Shown piece by piece: positions 26,498 through 35,710 of a stretch of DNA of 64,000 nucleotides. Below the pieces are notes generated by a model. It did not search any database. It was not told where the DNA came from and saw only the letters and a list, made by a program, of their open reading frames with translations. The position numbers were made by a program, and so were the translations under genes. How positions within the stretch are numbered: the stretch's first letter is position 1; each line of letters starts with the position of its first letter. This DNA comes from JAGOCV01 sp049445855 (GTDB lineage: Bacteria > Pseudomonadota > Gammaproteobacteria > Burkholderiales > Burkholderiaceae_C), in NCBI RefSeq assembly GCF_049445855.1, contig NZ_JBMSDV010000006.1, positions 186,001-250,000 of the forward strand, read 5' to 3'.

Positions 26498-26597
26498 GTT
26501 GTTCTCCTGTTCCGGATTGACTATGGATGCGTCGCCACATTCTGGGCTGGGGGCAGGCGTCCCGGTGTAGGCCGGTGCCGACAAGCGCGCATCTATG

Positions 26598-27515
26598 TCA
26601 GCGCGACTGCAAATCCGCCCGTCGCGCAAACAACTCAGCCGCCCAGTCCACGAACGCCCTCACCTTCGCGCTCAGGTGTCGATTGGGCGGATACACCACG
26701 TAGATCGGCAACGCGGGGCGGGTCCAGTCTTTCATGACCTCCACCATCTCTCCGCTGGCGATATAAGGTGCCGCCGAGAAAGCGGCCGTCTGCCCCACGC
26801 CAAGACCGGCCAGGACCGCCGCGATATGCGCGTTGCTCTCGTTGACCGACACCTGGTAGCGCCCGGAGATTTCGAGCTGTTCACCGCCTTTGACGAACTC
26901 GTGCGGATACGGCCGGCCGGTACGCGCGGAGAAGTAGTTCACCGTGCGATGACCATCCTGGTCCAGCTGCTGCGGATGCGTGGGTTCGCCATGGCGGCGG
27001 ATGTAGTCCGGCGACGCCACGGTGACCAGCCCGATGTTGCCGATGCGCCGCGCCACGAGCGATTGCTCCATCAGGTCGCCGGCACGCAGCACGCAGTCCA
27101 CGTTCTCGGTGACCATGTCCACCGGCCGGTCGCTCACACCCAGATCGAGCTGGATGTCCGGGAATTTCGCATAGAAGTCCGGCAGCGCCGGGATGATGAT
27201 GAGCCGCGCCACCGACGAGCCCACATCCACGCGCACGCGCCCGCTGGGCTTGACCTGCGCGTTGGACATGCTGGCTTCGATGTCGTCGAGGTCATTGAGC
27301 AGCCGCAACGTGCGCTCGTAATAGGCAGCGCCTTCGGGCGTCACCATCACGCGGCGCGTGGTGCGGTTGAGCAGCTTGACCTTGAGCCGCGCCTCCAGAT
27401 GCTGGACGAGCTTGGTCACCGTGCCCTTGGGCATGTCCAGCGACTCGGCCGCCTTGGTGAAGGTGCCCGCCTCGACGACCCGCGCAAAAACCCGCATCGA
27501 CAGGATCTGGTCCAT
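26598..27515 (-). CDS. LysR-family regulator
   Basis: 305 residues starting MDQILSMRVFARVVEAG, HTH GTFTKAAESLDMPKGTVTKLVQHLEARL and effector domain with RVRVDVGSSVARLIIIPALPDF. Divergent (149 bases) from the pseudo-esterase/efflux operon at 27.7-34.6 kb, so it is the likely regulator of that operon, as in MexT-type systems. Start chosen by family alignment. Confidence 0.88.
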   Translation of the reverse strand: MDQILSMRVFARVVEAGTFTKAAESLDMPKGTVTKLVQHLEARLKVKLLNRTTRRVMVTPEGAAYYERTLRLLNDLDDIEASMSNAQVKPSGRVRVDVGSSVARLIIIPALPDFYAKFPDIQLDLGVSDRPVDMVTENVDCVLRAGDLMEQSLVARRIGNIGLVTVASPDYIRRHGEPTHPQQLDQDGHRTVNYFSARTGRPYPHEFVKGGEQLEISGRYQVSVNESNAHIAAVLAGLGVGQTAAFSAAPYIASGEMVEVMKDWTRPALPIYVVYPPNRHLSAKVRAFVDWAAELFARRADLQSR

Positions 27516-27663
27516 CCCTGCTCTCTCCAACTCCTTGGTGTGGACGCATTCTGTGCCAAAAAACGGGGGCGATTGTTGGCAATATGGAAACAGACAAGGC
27601 GCAAAAGGTCTATTTATCATCGGAATCGCCACCACTACATTCACCGGACTGGAACAGAAAGCC

Positions 27664-28503
27664 ATGAGCCCGCGCAAAACGCCCACCCCCACCACGCCGA
27701 CCGATCATGCGGTCGCGCTGGAGGCTGGCGGTGTGGTGAATGTCCGGGTCTACGGTGCCAAGCGCCCGGGCGGCGGACAGCCGCTGGTGATCCACTTCCA
27801 TGGCGGTGCCTTCATTTCGGGCGACCTGAGCACCGGCGAGCCGATGGCGAAGCTGCTGACAGAATCCGGCAGCGTCGTCGTGTCGGTGGACTATCCGCTG
27901 GCGCCTGCGCATCCTTTCCCCCAAGCCGTGGAAGCGGGTTATGCCGTGCTGGAGTGGGCGTGGAAGAACCGCACCAAGCTGGCCGGCACCGCCCCCCGCA
28001 TCTTTCTCGCCGGTGAAGAAGCCGGCGGCAACCTCGCGGCGGCCGTGACGCTGGTCGCCCGCGACCGCACGCACCCGCCGCTGGCCGGGCAGATCCTCGT
28101 GACGCCGATGCTCGATCCGTGCGTCGGCACCGCGTCGCTGCGCGAAGCCATCGGCGCGCAGACCGAATGCAAGTGGCACCAGGGCTGGCAGCAATACCTG
28201 CGCTCGCCCATGGACGCCGAACACCCGTACGCCGTGCCCGGTGCGGTGCAGCGCCTCGCAGGCCTGCCCGCCACACTGGTGATGACCGGCGAGGACGACC
28301 CCATGCGCGACGAGGCGCAGGAGTACGCCGAACGCCTGCGCGCAGGCGGCGTCCCCGTGCAGTTCCAGCTGCTGCAGGGCACGACCGGCTGGCCCGACAC
28401 GCTGGTGGAAAGCGAACCGCAGGAATGCTGCGCGTGCGAGGTCAGCGTGCGGCAGCACCTGTCGCATTTCCTGAACCCCGCGACGCCACCGCCGCACTGT
28501 TGA
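27664..28503 (+). CDS. alpha/beta-hydrolase-fold protein lacking the catalytic Ser and His
   Basis: 279 residues in the hormone-sensitive-lipase/HGGAF family: oxyanion HGGAF at 46-50 and VDYPLAPAHPFP at 75-86 are intact. The nucleophile elbow, normally GDSAGG, reads GEEAGG (117-122), putting Glu119 in place of Ser. The His-bearing loop (normally like GMxHGF) reads GTTGWPD (239-245), with no His. The acid-residue region DDPMRDEA is kept. By sequence it should be a non-hydrolytic binding or scaffold protein. First gene of the efflux operon, 138 bases ahead of the adaptor; the gene is otherwise intact. Confidence 0.8.
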   Translation: MSPRKTPTPTTPTDHAVALEAGGVVNVRVYGAKRPGGGQPLVIHFHGGAFISGDLSTGEPMAKLLTESGSVVVSVDYPLAPAHPFPQAVEAGYAVLEWAWKNRTKLAGTAPRIFLAGEEAGGNLAAAVTLVARDRTHPPLAGQILVTPMLDPCVGTASLREAIGAQTECKWHQGWQQYLRSPMDAEHPYAVPGAVQRLAGLPATLVMTGEDDPMRDEAQEYAERLRAGGVPVQFQLLQGTTGWPDTLVESEPQECCACEVSVRQHLSHFLNPATPPPHC

Positions 28504-28641
28504 CGCTCCGGTCGGAGCCTCACCCCCCATTTCAACAACGAGACATCCGTCCGGCCCGAATGGCCGGCGCAGGCCGACTCATCCCGAAAACACCGAAATC
28601 ACCCGAAATCACCCCGGAAGAACTCCGAAAGGACCTGGACA

Positions 28642-29829
28642 ATGAACCGCAACGACAACTTTTTCAAGCGACGCAGCCTGTGGACCGCCGTCGCCGCCAT
28701 CATCGCGACCGCCGGTATCGGCGTCGTGCTCTTCGGGCAGCAGGGCTCGCATGCCCAGGCACCCGCTGCTGCGCCGCAGGCCACGCCTGTGTCGGTGGCC
28801 ACGGTGGCAGAACGCGAAGTGAACGCGTGGGAGGAATTCTCCGGCCGGCTCGAAGCGGTCGAGCGCGTGGATGTTCGTTCGCGCGTCGCCGGCGCCGTGC
28901 AGTCGGTGCACTTCCGCGAGGGCGCGCTGGTGAAGCCGGGCGACCTGCTCATCACCATCGACCCCGCGCCGTATGCCGCCGAAGTGGAGCGCGCCGAAGC
29001 CCAGGTGGCCGCAGCTCAGGCCCGCGTGACGCACAGCCGCAGCGAGCAGGAACGCGCACAGCGCCTGTGGGACGAGCGCGCCATTGCGCAACGCGAATTC
29101 GAGGAACGCGGCAACACGCTGCGTGAGGCGGATGCGAACCTGCGCGCCGCGCAGGCGCAACTGCTGACTGCGAAGCTGAGTCTCGGCTACACGCAAGTGC
29201 GCGCCCCCATTGCCGGCCGCATCGGCAAGGTGGAGGTAACCGTGGGCAACCTGGTCGCCGCCGGCCCGGGTGCGCCGGTGCTGACCACGCTGGTCTCGGT
29301 CAGCCCGATCTACGCGAGCTTCGACACCGACGAGCAGCTTCTGATGCGCACGTTGAAAAACGCGACGGGTGGTGCCGGGTCGCGCAACCAGCTCGACCGC
29401 ATCCCCGTGCAGATGGGCACGTCCGCGCAGGCCGACACGCCCATTGCCGGTCGCCTGCAGCTCATCGACAACCAGGTCGATGCCAAGAGCGGCACCATCC
29501 GCCTGCGCGCTTCGTTCGACAACAAGGACGGCAGCCTCATTCCCGGCCAGTTCGCGCGCATCCGCATGGGCCAGGCCAGCAGCAACGCGGCCGTGCTCGT
29601 GACCGAACGCGCCGTCGGCACCGACCAGAGCAAGAAGTACGTGATGGTCGCGTCGCCGGACAACAAGGCCGAATACCGCGAGGTAACGCTCGGTGCGCAC
29701 ATCGACGGCCTGCGAGTCGTGAGCTCGGGTCTCAAGGCCGGAGAGCGCGTGATCGTCAACGGGCTGCAGCACGTCCGTCCGGGCGCGCCCATTGCGCCGA
29801 ATGAAGTGCCGATGGGAGGAACGACGTGA
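28642..29829 (+). CDS. RND efflux periplasmic adaptor (MexE-type)
   Basis: 395 residues: N-terminal signal anchor (TAVAAIIATAGIGVVLFG), lipoyl half RSRVAGAVQSVHFREGALVKPGDLL, helical hairpin (about 118-175), second half LGYTQVRAPIAGRIGKVEVTVG, then beta-barrel and membrane-proximal domains. Couples the MexF-like pump to the OprN-like channel. Its stop overlaps the permease start by four bases. Confidence 0.92.
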   Translation: MNRNDNFFKRRSLWTAVAAIIATAGIGVVLFGQQGSHAQAPAAAPQATPVSVATVAEREVNAWEEFSGRLEAVERVDVRSRVAGAVQSVHFREGALVKPGDLLITIDPAPYAAEVERAEAQVAAAQARVTHSRSEQERAQRLWDERAIAQREFEERGNTLREADANLRAAQAQLLTAKLSLGYTQVRAPIAGRIGKVEVTVGNLVAAGPGAPVLTTLVSVSPIYASFDTDEQLLMRTLKNATGGAGSRNQLDRIPVQMGTSAQADTPIAGRLQLIDNQVDAKSGTIRLRASFDNKDGSLIPGQFARIRMGQASSNAAVLVTERAVGTDQSKKYVMVASPDNKAEYREVTLGAHIDGLRVVSSGLKAGERVIVNGLQHVRPGAPIAPNEVPMGGTT

Positions 29830-32800
29830 ACTTCTCGAAATTCTTCATCGACCGGCCGATCTTTGCCGGCGTGCTGTCGCTGCTCATCTTCCTGGGCGGC
29901 CTGCTCGCCCTGCGCGGCCTGCCTATCTCCGAATATCCCGAAGTGGTGCCGCCGACGGTCGTCGTGCGTGCTACGTATCCGGGCGCCAACCCGAAGGTGA
30001 TTGCCGAAACCGTCGCCACACCACTGGAAGAAGCGATCAATGGCGTCGAAGGCATGCTCTACATGAGCAGCCAGGCGACGACCGACGGCGTGATGACGCT
30101 CAACGTCACCTTCAAACTCGGCACCGACCCCGACAAGGCGCAGCAACTCGTGCAGAACCGTGTGGCGCAAGCCGAACCGCGCCTGCCCGAGGAAGTGCGC
30201 CGCCTGGGCATCACCACAGTCAAGAGCTCGCCCGACATCACGATGGTGGTGCACCTGGTGTCGCCCAACGGCCGCTACGACATGGACTACCTGCGCAACT
30301 ACGCGCTGCTGAACGTGAAGGACCGGCTCGCCCGCATCCCGGGCGCGGGGCAGATCATCATCTGGGGCGGCGGCGACTACGCCATGCGCGTGTGGCTCGA
30401 CCCGCAGAAGGTCGCGCAACGCGGCCTGTCGGCCGGCGACGTGGTGCGCGCGGTGCGCGGCGAGAACGTGCAGGCCGCAGCCGGTGTGGTGGGTGGCTCG
30501 CCCGGGCTGCCGGGTGTGGACACGCAACTCTCCGTCAACGCGCAGGGCCGCCTGTCGAACGAGGAAGAGTTCGGCGACATCATCGTGAAAACCGGCGAAG
30601 GCGGCGCGGTCACGCGGCTGCGCGACATCTCGCGGCTGGAACTCGGCGCCGCCGACTACTCGCTGCGCTCGCTGCTGAACAACGCGCCCGCCGTCGGCAT
30701 CGGTGTGTTCCAGGCACCCGGATCCAATGCACTCGACATTTCCACCGAAGTGCGCAAGACCATGGACGAGCTGGCGAAGAACATGCCCGAGGGCGTGGAA
30801 TACCGCATCGCCTACGACCCGACGCAGTTCGTGCGGGCTTCCATCGAATCGGTGGTGCAGACGCTGCTCGAAGCCGTGCTGCTCGTGGTGCTGGTCGTCA
30901 TCCTGTTCCTGCAGACCTGGCGCGCGTCGATCATCCCGCTGCTGGCCGTGCCGGTATCGGTGGTCGGTACGTTCGCCGTGCTGCTGATGCTGGGCTTCTC
31001 GATCAATGCGCTCACGCTGTTCGGGCTGGTGCTGGCCATCGGCATCGTGGTGGACGACGCCATCGTCGTGGTGGAAAACGTCGAACGCAACATCGAGGCC
31101 GGTCTGCAACCGCTGCAGGCCACCTACCAGGCCATGCGTGAAGTGTCAGGGCCGATCGTCGCGATTGCCGCTGTGCTGGTCGCCGTGTTCGTGCCGCTGG
31201 CGTTCATCAGCGGGCTGGCCGGGCAGTTCTACCGCCAGTTCGCGGTGACCATCGCAATCTCGACAGTGATCTCGGCCATCAACTCGCTCACGCTCTCACC
31301 CGCGCTCGCTGCCCTGCTGCTGCGCAGCCACGACGCACCCAAGGATGCGCTCACGCGCTGGATGGACCGCTGGTTCGGCTGGCTGTTCCGTGGCTTCAAC
31401 CGCCTGTTCGGTCGCGGCTCCGAGGCGTACAGCGGCAGCGTGCGCGGCGTGCTCTCGCGCAAGGCGCTGATGCTCGGCATCTATGTCGTGCTGGTCGCGG
31501 CCACCTTCGGCCTCTTCAAGGCCGCGCCCGGCGGCTTCGTGCCTGCGCAGGACAAACAGTACCTGATCGGCTTCGCGCAACTGCCCGACGGTGCCACGCT
31601 CGACCGCACCGATGCCGTGATCCGCCGCATGGGCGAGATCGCCGAGAAGACACCGGGCGTGGAAGGCACGCTCGCCTTCCCCGGCCTGTCGATCAACGGC
31701 TTCACCAACAGCTCGAACTCCGGCATCGTGTTCGCCATGCTCAAGCCTTTCGACGAGCGCAAGGGCAAGGGCCTGTCGGGCAACGAGATCGCTGCGGCGC
31801 TGAACCAGCAGTACGCCGGCATCCAGGATGCGTTCGTCGTGATGTTCCCGCCGCCGCCCGTGCAGGGCCTGGGCACCACCGGCGGCTTCAAGCTGCAACT
31901 GGAAGACCGGGGTTCGCTCGGCTACGAAGCGATGGACGGCGCCGTGAAGGCCTTCATGGCCAAGGCCTATCAGACGCCGGAACTCGCCGGCATGTTCACG
32001 AGCTGGCAGCTCAACGTGCCGCAGCTTTACGCCGACATCGACCGCACCAAGGCGCGTCAGCTCGGCGTTCCGGTGGCGGACATCTTCGACACGATGCAGA
32101 TCTACCTCGGCAGCCTGTACGCCAACGACTTCAACAAGTTCGGCCGCACCTACAGCGTGCGTGTTCAGGCGGACGCACAGTACCGCGCGCGCGCCGAAGA
32201 CATCGGCCTGCTGAAGGTGCGTTCTGTCACCGGCGAGATGGTGCCGCTGTCGGCGTTGATGAGGGTGACGCCGAGCTTCGGCCCCGAACGCGCCATGCGC
32301 TACAACGGCTACCTGACCGCCGACGTGAACGGCGGCCCGGCCCCCGGCTACTCGTCGGGCCAGGCGCAGGCGGCCATCGAACGCATCGCCGCCGAGACGC
32401 TGCCGCAAGGCATCGGCTACGAATGGACGGACCTCACGTACCAGGAAATCCTCGCCGGCAATTCGGCGGTGATCGTGTTCCCGGTGGTCATCCTGCTGGT
32501 GTTCCTCGTACTGGCTGCGCTGTATGAAAGCCTGACGCTGCCGCTCGCCATCCTGCTGATCGTGCCGATGAGCCTGCTCGCCGCGCTGACGGGCGTGTGG
32601 CTGACCGGTGGCGACAACAACGTGTTCACGCAGATCGGGCTCATGGTGCTGGTGGGACTTTCAGCCAAGAACGCCATCCTGATCGTGGAGTTCGCACGTG
32701 AACTGGAGTTTGCCGGCCGCACGCCGGTGCAGGCCGCCATCGAGGCAAGCCGCCTTCGTCTGCGCCCGATCCTGATGACCTCGCTGGCGTTCATCATGGG

Positions 32801-33077
32801 CGTGCTGCCGCTGGTGTTGAGTTCCGGCGCCGGCGCGGAGATGCGGTCCGCCATGGGCGTGGCCGTGTTCTCCGGAATGATCGGCGTGACCGCCTTCGGT
32901 TTGTTCCTCACGCCGGTGTTCTACGTCGTGATGCGCCGCCTGGCGGGCAACCGTCCGCTGCGCCAGCATGGCGAAGCGCCGCACATCGAAAGCACGCCGG
33001 TCGACAACAGCCACGGTGGTGGCGGTGCCGGATCGCAACTCGTACCCGCTGCGCCGAGGCGCAGCGAAGAAGCCTGA
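29826..33077 (+). CDS. HAE1-type RND multidrug permease (MexF-like)
   Basis: 1083 residues. Starts FSKFFIDRPIFAGVLSLL, as in hydrophobe/amphiphile exporters; proton-relay helix FGLVLAIGIVVDDAIVVVENV; C-terminal symmetric half with GLMVLVGLSAKNAILIVEF. Closest style is MexF/BpeF (phenicols, quinolones, trimethoprim in relatives); the actual substrates are unknown. The C-terminus has an extra Gly/His-rich tail (NSHGGGGAGS). Confidence 0.92.
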   Translation: MNFSKFFIDRPIFAGVLSLLIFLGGLLALRGLPISEYPEVVPPTVVVRATYPGANPKVIAETVATPLEEAINGVEGMLYMSSQATTDGVMTLNVTFKLGTDPDKAQQLVQNRVAQAEPRLPEEVRRLGITTVKSSPDITMVVHLVSPNGRYDMDYLRNYALLNVKDRLARIPGAGQIIIWGGGDYAMRVWLDPQKVAQRGLSAGDVVRAVRGENVQAAAGVVGGSPGLPGVDTQLSVNAQGRLSNEEEFGDIIVKTGEGGAVTRLRDISRLELGAADYSLRSLLNNAPAVGIGVFQAPGSNALDISTEVRKTMDELAKNMPEGVEYRIAYDPTQFVRASIESVVQTLLEAVLLVVLVVILFLQTWRASIIPLLAVPVSVVGTFAVLLMLGFSINALTLFGLVLAIGIVVDDAIVVVENVERNIEAGLQPLQATYQAMREVSGPIVAIAAVLVAVFVPLAFISGLAGQFYRQFAVTIAISTVISAINSLTLSPALAALLLRSHDAPKDALTRWMDRWFGWLFRGFNRLFGRGSEAYSGSVRGVLSRKALMLGIYVVLVAATFGLFKAAPGGFVPAQDKQYLIGFAQLPDGATLDRTDAVIRRMGEIAEKTPGVEGTLAFPGLSINGFTNSSNSGIVFAMLKPFDERKGKGLSGNEIAAALNQQYAGIQDAFVVMFPPPPVQGLGTTGGFKLQLEDRGSLGYEAMDGAVKAFMAKAYQTPELAGMFTSWQLNVPQLYADIDRTKARQLGVPVADIFDTMQIYLGSLYANDFNKFGRTYSVRVQADAQYRARAEDIGLLKVRSVTGEMVPLSALMRVTPSFGPERAMRYNGYLTADVNGGPAPGYSSGQAQAAIERIAAETLPQGIGYEWTDLTYQEILAGNSAVIVFPVVILLVFLVLAALYESLTLPLAILLIVPMSLLAALTGVWLTGGDNNVFTQIGLMVLVGLSAKNAILIVEFARELEFAGRTPVQAAIEASRLRLRPILMTSLAFIMGVLPLVLSSGAGAEMRSAMGVAVFSGMIGVTAFGLFLTPVFYVVMRRLAGNRPLRQHGEAPHIESTPVDNSHGGGGAGSQLVPAAPRRSEEA

Positions 33078-33106
33078 TGAACGTCGGGCCTGAAAGGATT
33101 CATGTC

Positions 33107-34591
33107 ATGAACACAACGACACCCGTCTCGCACGGCTTCCGGTTCGCACCGCTGCTCGCGCCGCTTCTCGCCGCCATGGTGCTTGCCGGTTGCGTCACCG
33201 TGCCGCCCAGCGCGGTCAAACCCGCCGAGCTGCCGCCTGCGCATTTCAGGGAAACCATCCCCGGCTGGACCACGGCGCAGCCCGCCGAAGCGCAGGACCG
33301 CGGTGAATGGTGGAAGGCCTTTGCCGACCCGGTGCTCGACCGCCTGGTCGAGCGTGCGGTCGCCGGCAACACCAGCATCCAGGAATCGGCCACGCGGCTC
33401 GCACAGGCCCGCGCCATGGTGCGAAGTGCGTCGGCCGAGCTCGCGCCGCAGGTGGGCCTTGGTGCAGGCGCGGTGCGCCAAGCCGGCGCCAACACCGCGA
33501 CCGGCACGCGCCCATCGACGCTGGTGAGCGCAGGTGTCGATCTCTCGTGGGAGGTCGACATCTTCGGCAAGCTCGCGAAGACCCGCGACGCCGCAGCGCT
33601 CGACGCCGACGCGCGCGCTGCCTTGTTGCAGAACACGCGCCTGCTGGTCCAGGCCGAGGTGGCGCAAACCTACCTCGCGCTGCGCGCGGCGGACACCGAA
33701 CGCGCGCTGGTGCGCGAAACCGTCACGGCATACAACAGCAGTCTGGACGTCACCGAGCGCCGCTACCGCGCCGGCGATGTGGCCGAGCTCGACGTCGCCC
33801 GCGTGCGCACCGAACTCGCATCCACCGAGGCCGAAGCCTTCGCGCTCGACCGCCGCCGTGCCGAACTCGAACACGCGCTCGCGGTACTGATCGGTGAACC
33901 GGCTTCGGGCTTCAGCCTCGATGCAGGTGAATGGACCACGGCGCTGCCCGTCATCCCACCCGGTGTCCCTGCAACGGTTCTCGCGCGCCGGCCGGATGTG
34001 TCCGCTGCACAGAATGGCATCCTTGCGGCACAGGCGCGGCTCGGAGTCGCGCAGGCGGCCTGGTTCCCGGACCTCGCGCTGACGGCCTCCGGCGGTTTCG
34101 CGTCGTCCGAGCTTGGGGACCTGTTCACGCGCTCGGCGCGTGCGTGGAGCATCGGGGCGCTGCTCGCCCTGCCCATCTTTGATGGCGGACGCCGGCAGGC
34201 TGGCGTGGACAGCGCGGCGGCGCAACTCGACACGGCACTCGTCGGGTATCGCGCGCAAGTGCTCGGTGCCTTCCGTGAAGTGGAGGACCAGCTCTCCGCC
34301 CTGCGCCTGCTGGATGAACAGGCCCGGGCGCAGGGCCGCGCGGTGGATTCGGCCGCACGCGCGACGCTGCTGTCCGACTCACGCTACCGCAACGGCTACG
34401 TGAGCCAGCTCGAACTGCTGGACGCAAGGCGCAGCGAGCTGCGCAACCGGCGCGCGGCGCTCGGTGTCAAGGCGTCGCAGTACGCTGCCACCGTCGGGTT
34501 GATCCGCGCGCTGGGCGGCGGATGGGATGCTCCGCGCAAGGTGAGCGACGCGCAGGACATCCAACTTGCGGGAGCGCGCACGGCGCGCTGA
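33107..34591 (+). CDS. NodT-family outer-membrane lipoprotein channel (OprN-like)
   Basis: 494 residues; lipobox VLAGC with a convincing signal peptide after MNTTTPVSHGF. The two coiled repeats of a TolC-type channel follow (SWEVDIFGKLAKTRDAA, RYRAGDVAELDVARVRTEL, RRPDVSAAQNGILAAQARLGVAQAAWFPD). Start at 33107 chosen over the overlapping 33077 because GAAAGG lies 10 bases upstream. Third component of the tripartite pump. Confidence 0.9.
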   Translation: MNTTTPVSHGFRFAPLLAPLLAAMVLAGCVTVPPSAVKPAELPPAHFRETIPGWTTAQPAEAQDRGEWWKAFADPVLDRLVERAVAGNTSIQESATRLAQARAMVRSASAELAPQVGLGAGAVRQAGANTATGTRPSTLVSAGVDLSWEVDIFGKLAKTRDAAALDADARAALLQNTRLLVQAEVAQTYLALRAADTERALVRETVTAYNSSLDVTERRYRAGDVAELDVARVRTELASTEAEAFALDRRRAELEHALAVLIGEPASGFSLDAGEWTTALPVIPPGVPATVLARRPDVSAAQNGILAAQARLGVAQAAWFPDLALTASGGFASSELGDLFTRSARAWSIGALLALPIFDGGRRQAGVDSAAAQLDTALVGYRAQVLGAFREVEDQLSALRLLDEQARAQGRAVDSAARATLLSDSRYRNGYVSQLELLDARRSELRNRRAALGVKASQYAATVGLIRALGGGWDAPRKVSDAQDIQLAGARTAR

Positions 34592-34618
34592 CCGCCGTGG
34601 AAGCCGCTCCTGAATCGT

Positions 34619-34834
34619 TCAGAGCTTCGCGATCGACACTTCGGTGGACTTCACCAGCGCGACGACTTCGGAGCCAGGCTTCAGCGCGAGCTCGTCCACC
34701 GAGCGCGTCGTGATGACCGACGTGACGATGCCCCACGGCGTTTCGACATCGACTTCCGACACGACGTCGCCGCGGATGATTTCCTTGACCTTGCCGCGGA
34801 ACTGGTTGCGGACGTTGATGGCTTGAATGGACAT
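34619..34834 (-). CDS. single TOBE-domain molybdate-binding protein (Mop/molbindin)
   Basis: 71 residues: AINVRNQFRGKVKEIIRGDVVSEV and TRSVDELALKPGSEVVALVKSTEV are the classic molbindin pattern. Such proteins bind molybdate or other oxyanions as oligomers. It is the last gene of the alkanesulfonate operon, 39 bases after ssuB, where TOBE proteins are often found in Burkholderiales; whether it buffers molybdate or another oxyanion there is unknown. Confidence 0.88.
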   Translation of the reverse strand: MSIQAINVRNQFRGKVKEIIRGDVVSEVDVETPWGIVTSVITTRSVDELALKPGSEVVALVKSTEVSIAKL

Positions 34835-34873
34835 GTTGTTCCTTCTTTGCAGGACTTGAGAGGTTGAGAAAAT

Positions 34874-35707
34874 TCAGACAGCCCAGCGCAGCACATGCGC
34901 GGGCGTGGTTTCGATCGGCGGGCCTGGCTCTTCATGCACGTTGGGCCGTTGCAGCACGCGATCGAGAATGCGCTTCTCGATGGCAGCAAAGGCCGCGTCG
35001 CCCTGAGAGCGCGGGCGCGCCAGCGAGATGGTTTCGTCCAGCGCGATGCGGCCGTCTTCGATGAGGATGACGCGGTCGGCCAGCGCCACGGCTTCCTGCA
35101 CGTCGTGCGTGACCAGCAAGGCTGTGAAGCCGTTGCGCAGCCACAGGCCTTCGATGAGGCGGTGCATTTCGATCCGCGTGAGCGCGTCCAGCGCGCCGAG
35201 CGGCTCGTCGAGCAGCAGCAGTTGCGGGTTGTGCACCAGCGCACGCGCCAGCGATACACGCTGGCGCTGCCCACCCGACAGGCGCGCGGGCCAGTCGTTG
35301 AGCCTATCGCCGAGACCGACCTGACCCAGCACGTCGACTGCGGCCTGGCGTTGATCCGCGGGAACGCCGAGCGCCACGTTGTCCAGCACACGCTTCCACG
35401 GCAGCAGGCGCGAGTCCTGGAACATGATCCGCGTGTCGTCGCGCAGGCCCTTCACCGCGCGATTGCCGATGACCAGTTCACCGCTGGTCGAATCTTCCAG
35501 ACCCGCGACCAGGCGCAGCAACGTGCTCTTTCCGCATCCGCTGCGGCCCACGATGGCGATGAATTGCCCGGGCTGAATATCGAGTTGCGTATTGCGCAGC
35601 ACTTCGCGTTCGCCGTATTTCTTGAATAGCTGGCGGGCCCGCAGGCGCACGCCCCGGCCGGCGGATGTCGCCGCAGTTTCATCGCGTTCGGCAATCGCTT
35701 CGGTCAT
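34874..35707 (-). CDS. ssuB: alkanesulfonate ABC transporter ATPase SsuB
   Basis: 277 residues. Walker A VGRSGCGKST, LSGGQRQR, Walker B LLLLDEPLGALD, LLVTHDVQEAVALAD. Starts 3 bases after the third SsuA gene. The acidic N-terminus and a C-terminal extension after about 240 match SsuB of related bacteria. Confidence 0.92.
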   Translation of the reverse strand: MTEAIAERDETAATSAGRGVRLRARQLFKKYGEREVLRNTQLDIQPGQFIAIVGRSGCGKSTLLRLVAGLEDSTSGELVIGNRAVKGLRDDTRIMFQDSRLLPWKRVLDNVALGVPADQRQAAVDVLGQVGLGDRLNDWPARLSGGQRQRVSLARALVHNPQLLLLDEPLGALDALTRIEMHRLIEGLWLRNGFTALLVTHDVQEAVALADRVILIEDGRIALDETISLARPRSQGDAAFAAIEKRILDRVLQRPNVHEEPGPPIETTPAHVLRWAV

Positions 35708-35710
35708 GCG

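Noticed and set aside
29310..31109. 599-codon frame opposite the efflux genes
   Set aside because: Composition rich in His/Gln/Arg is a codon shadow of the RND permease.
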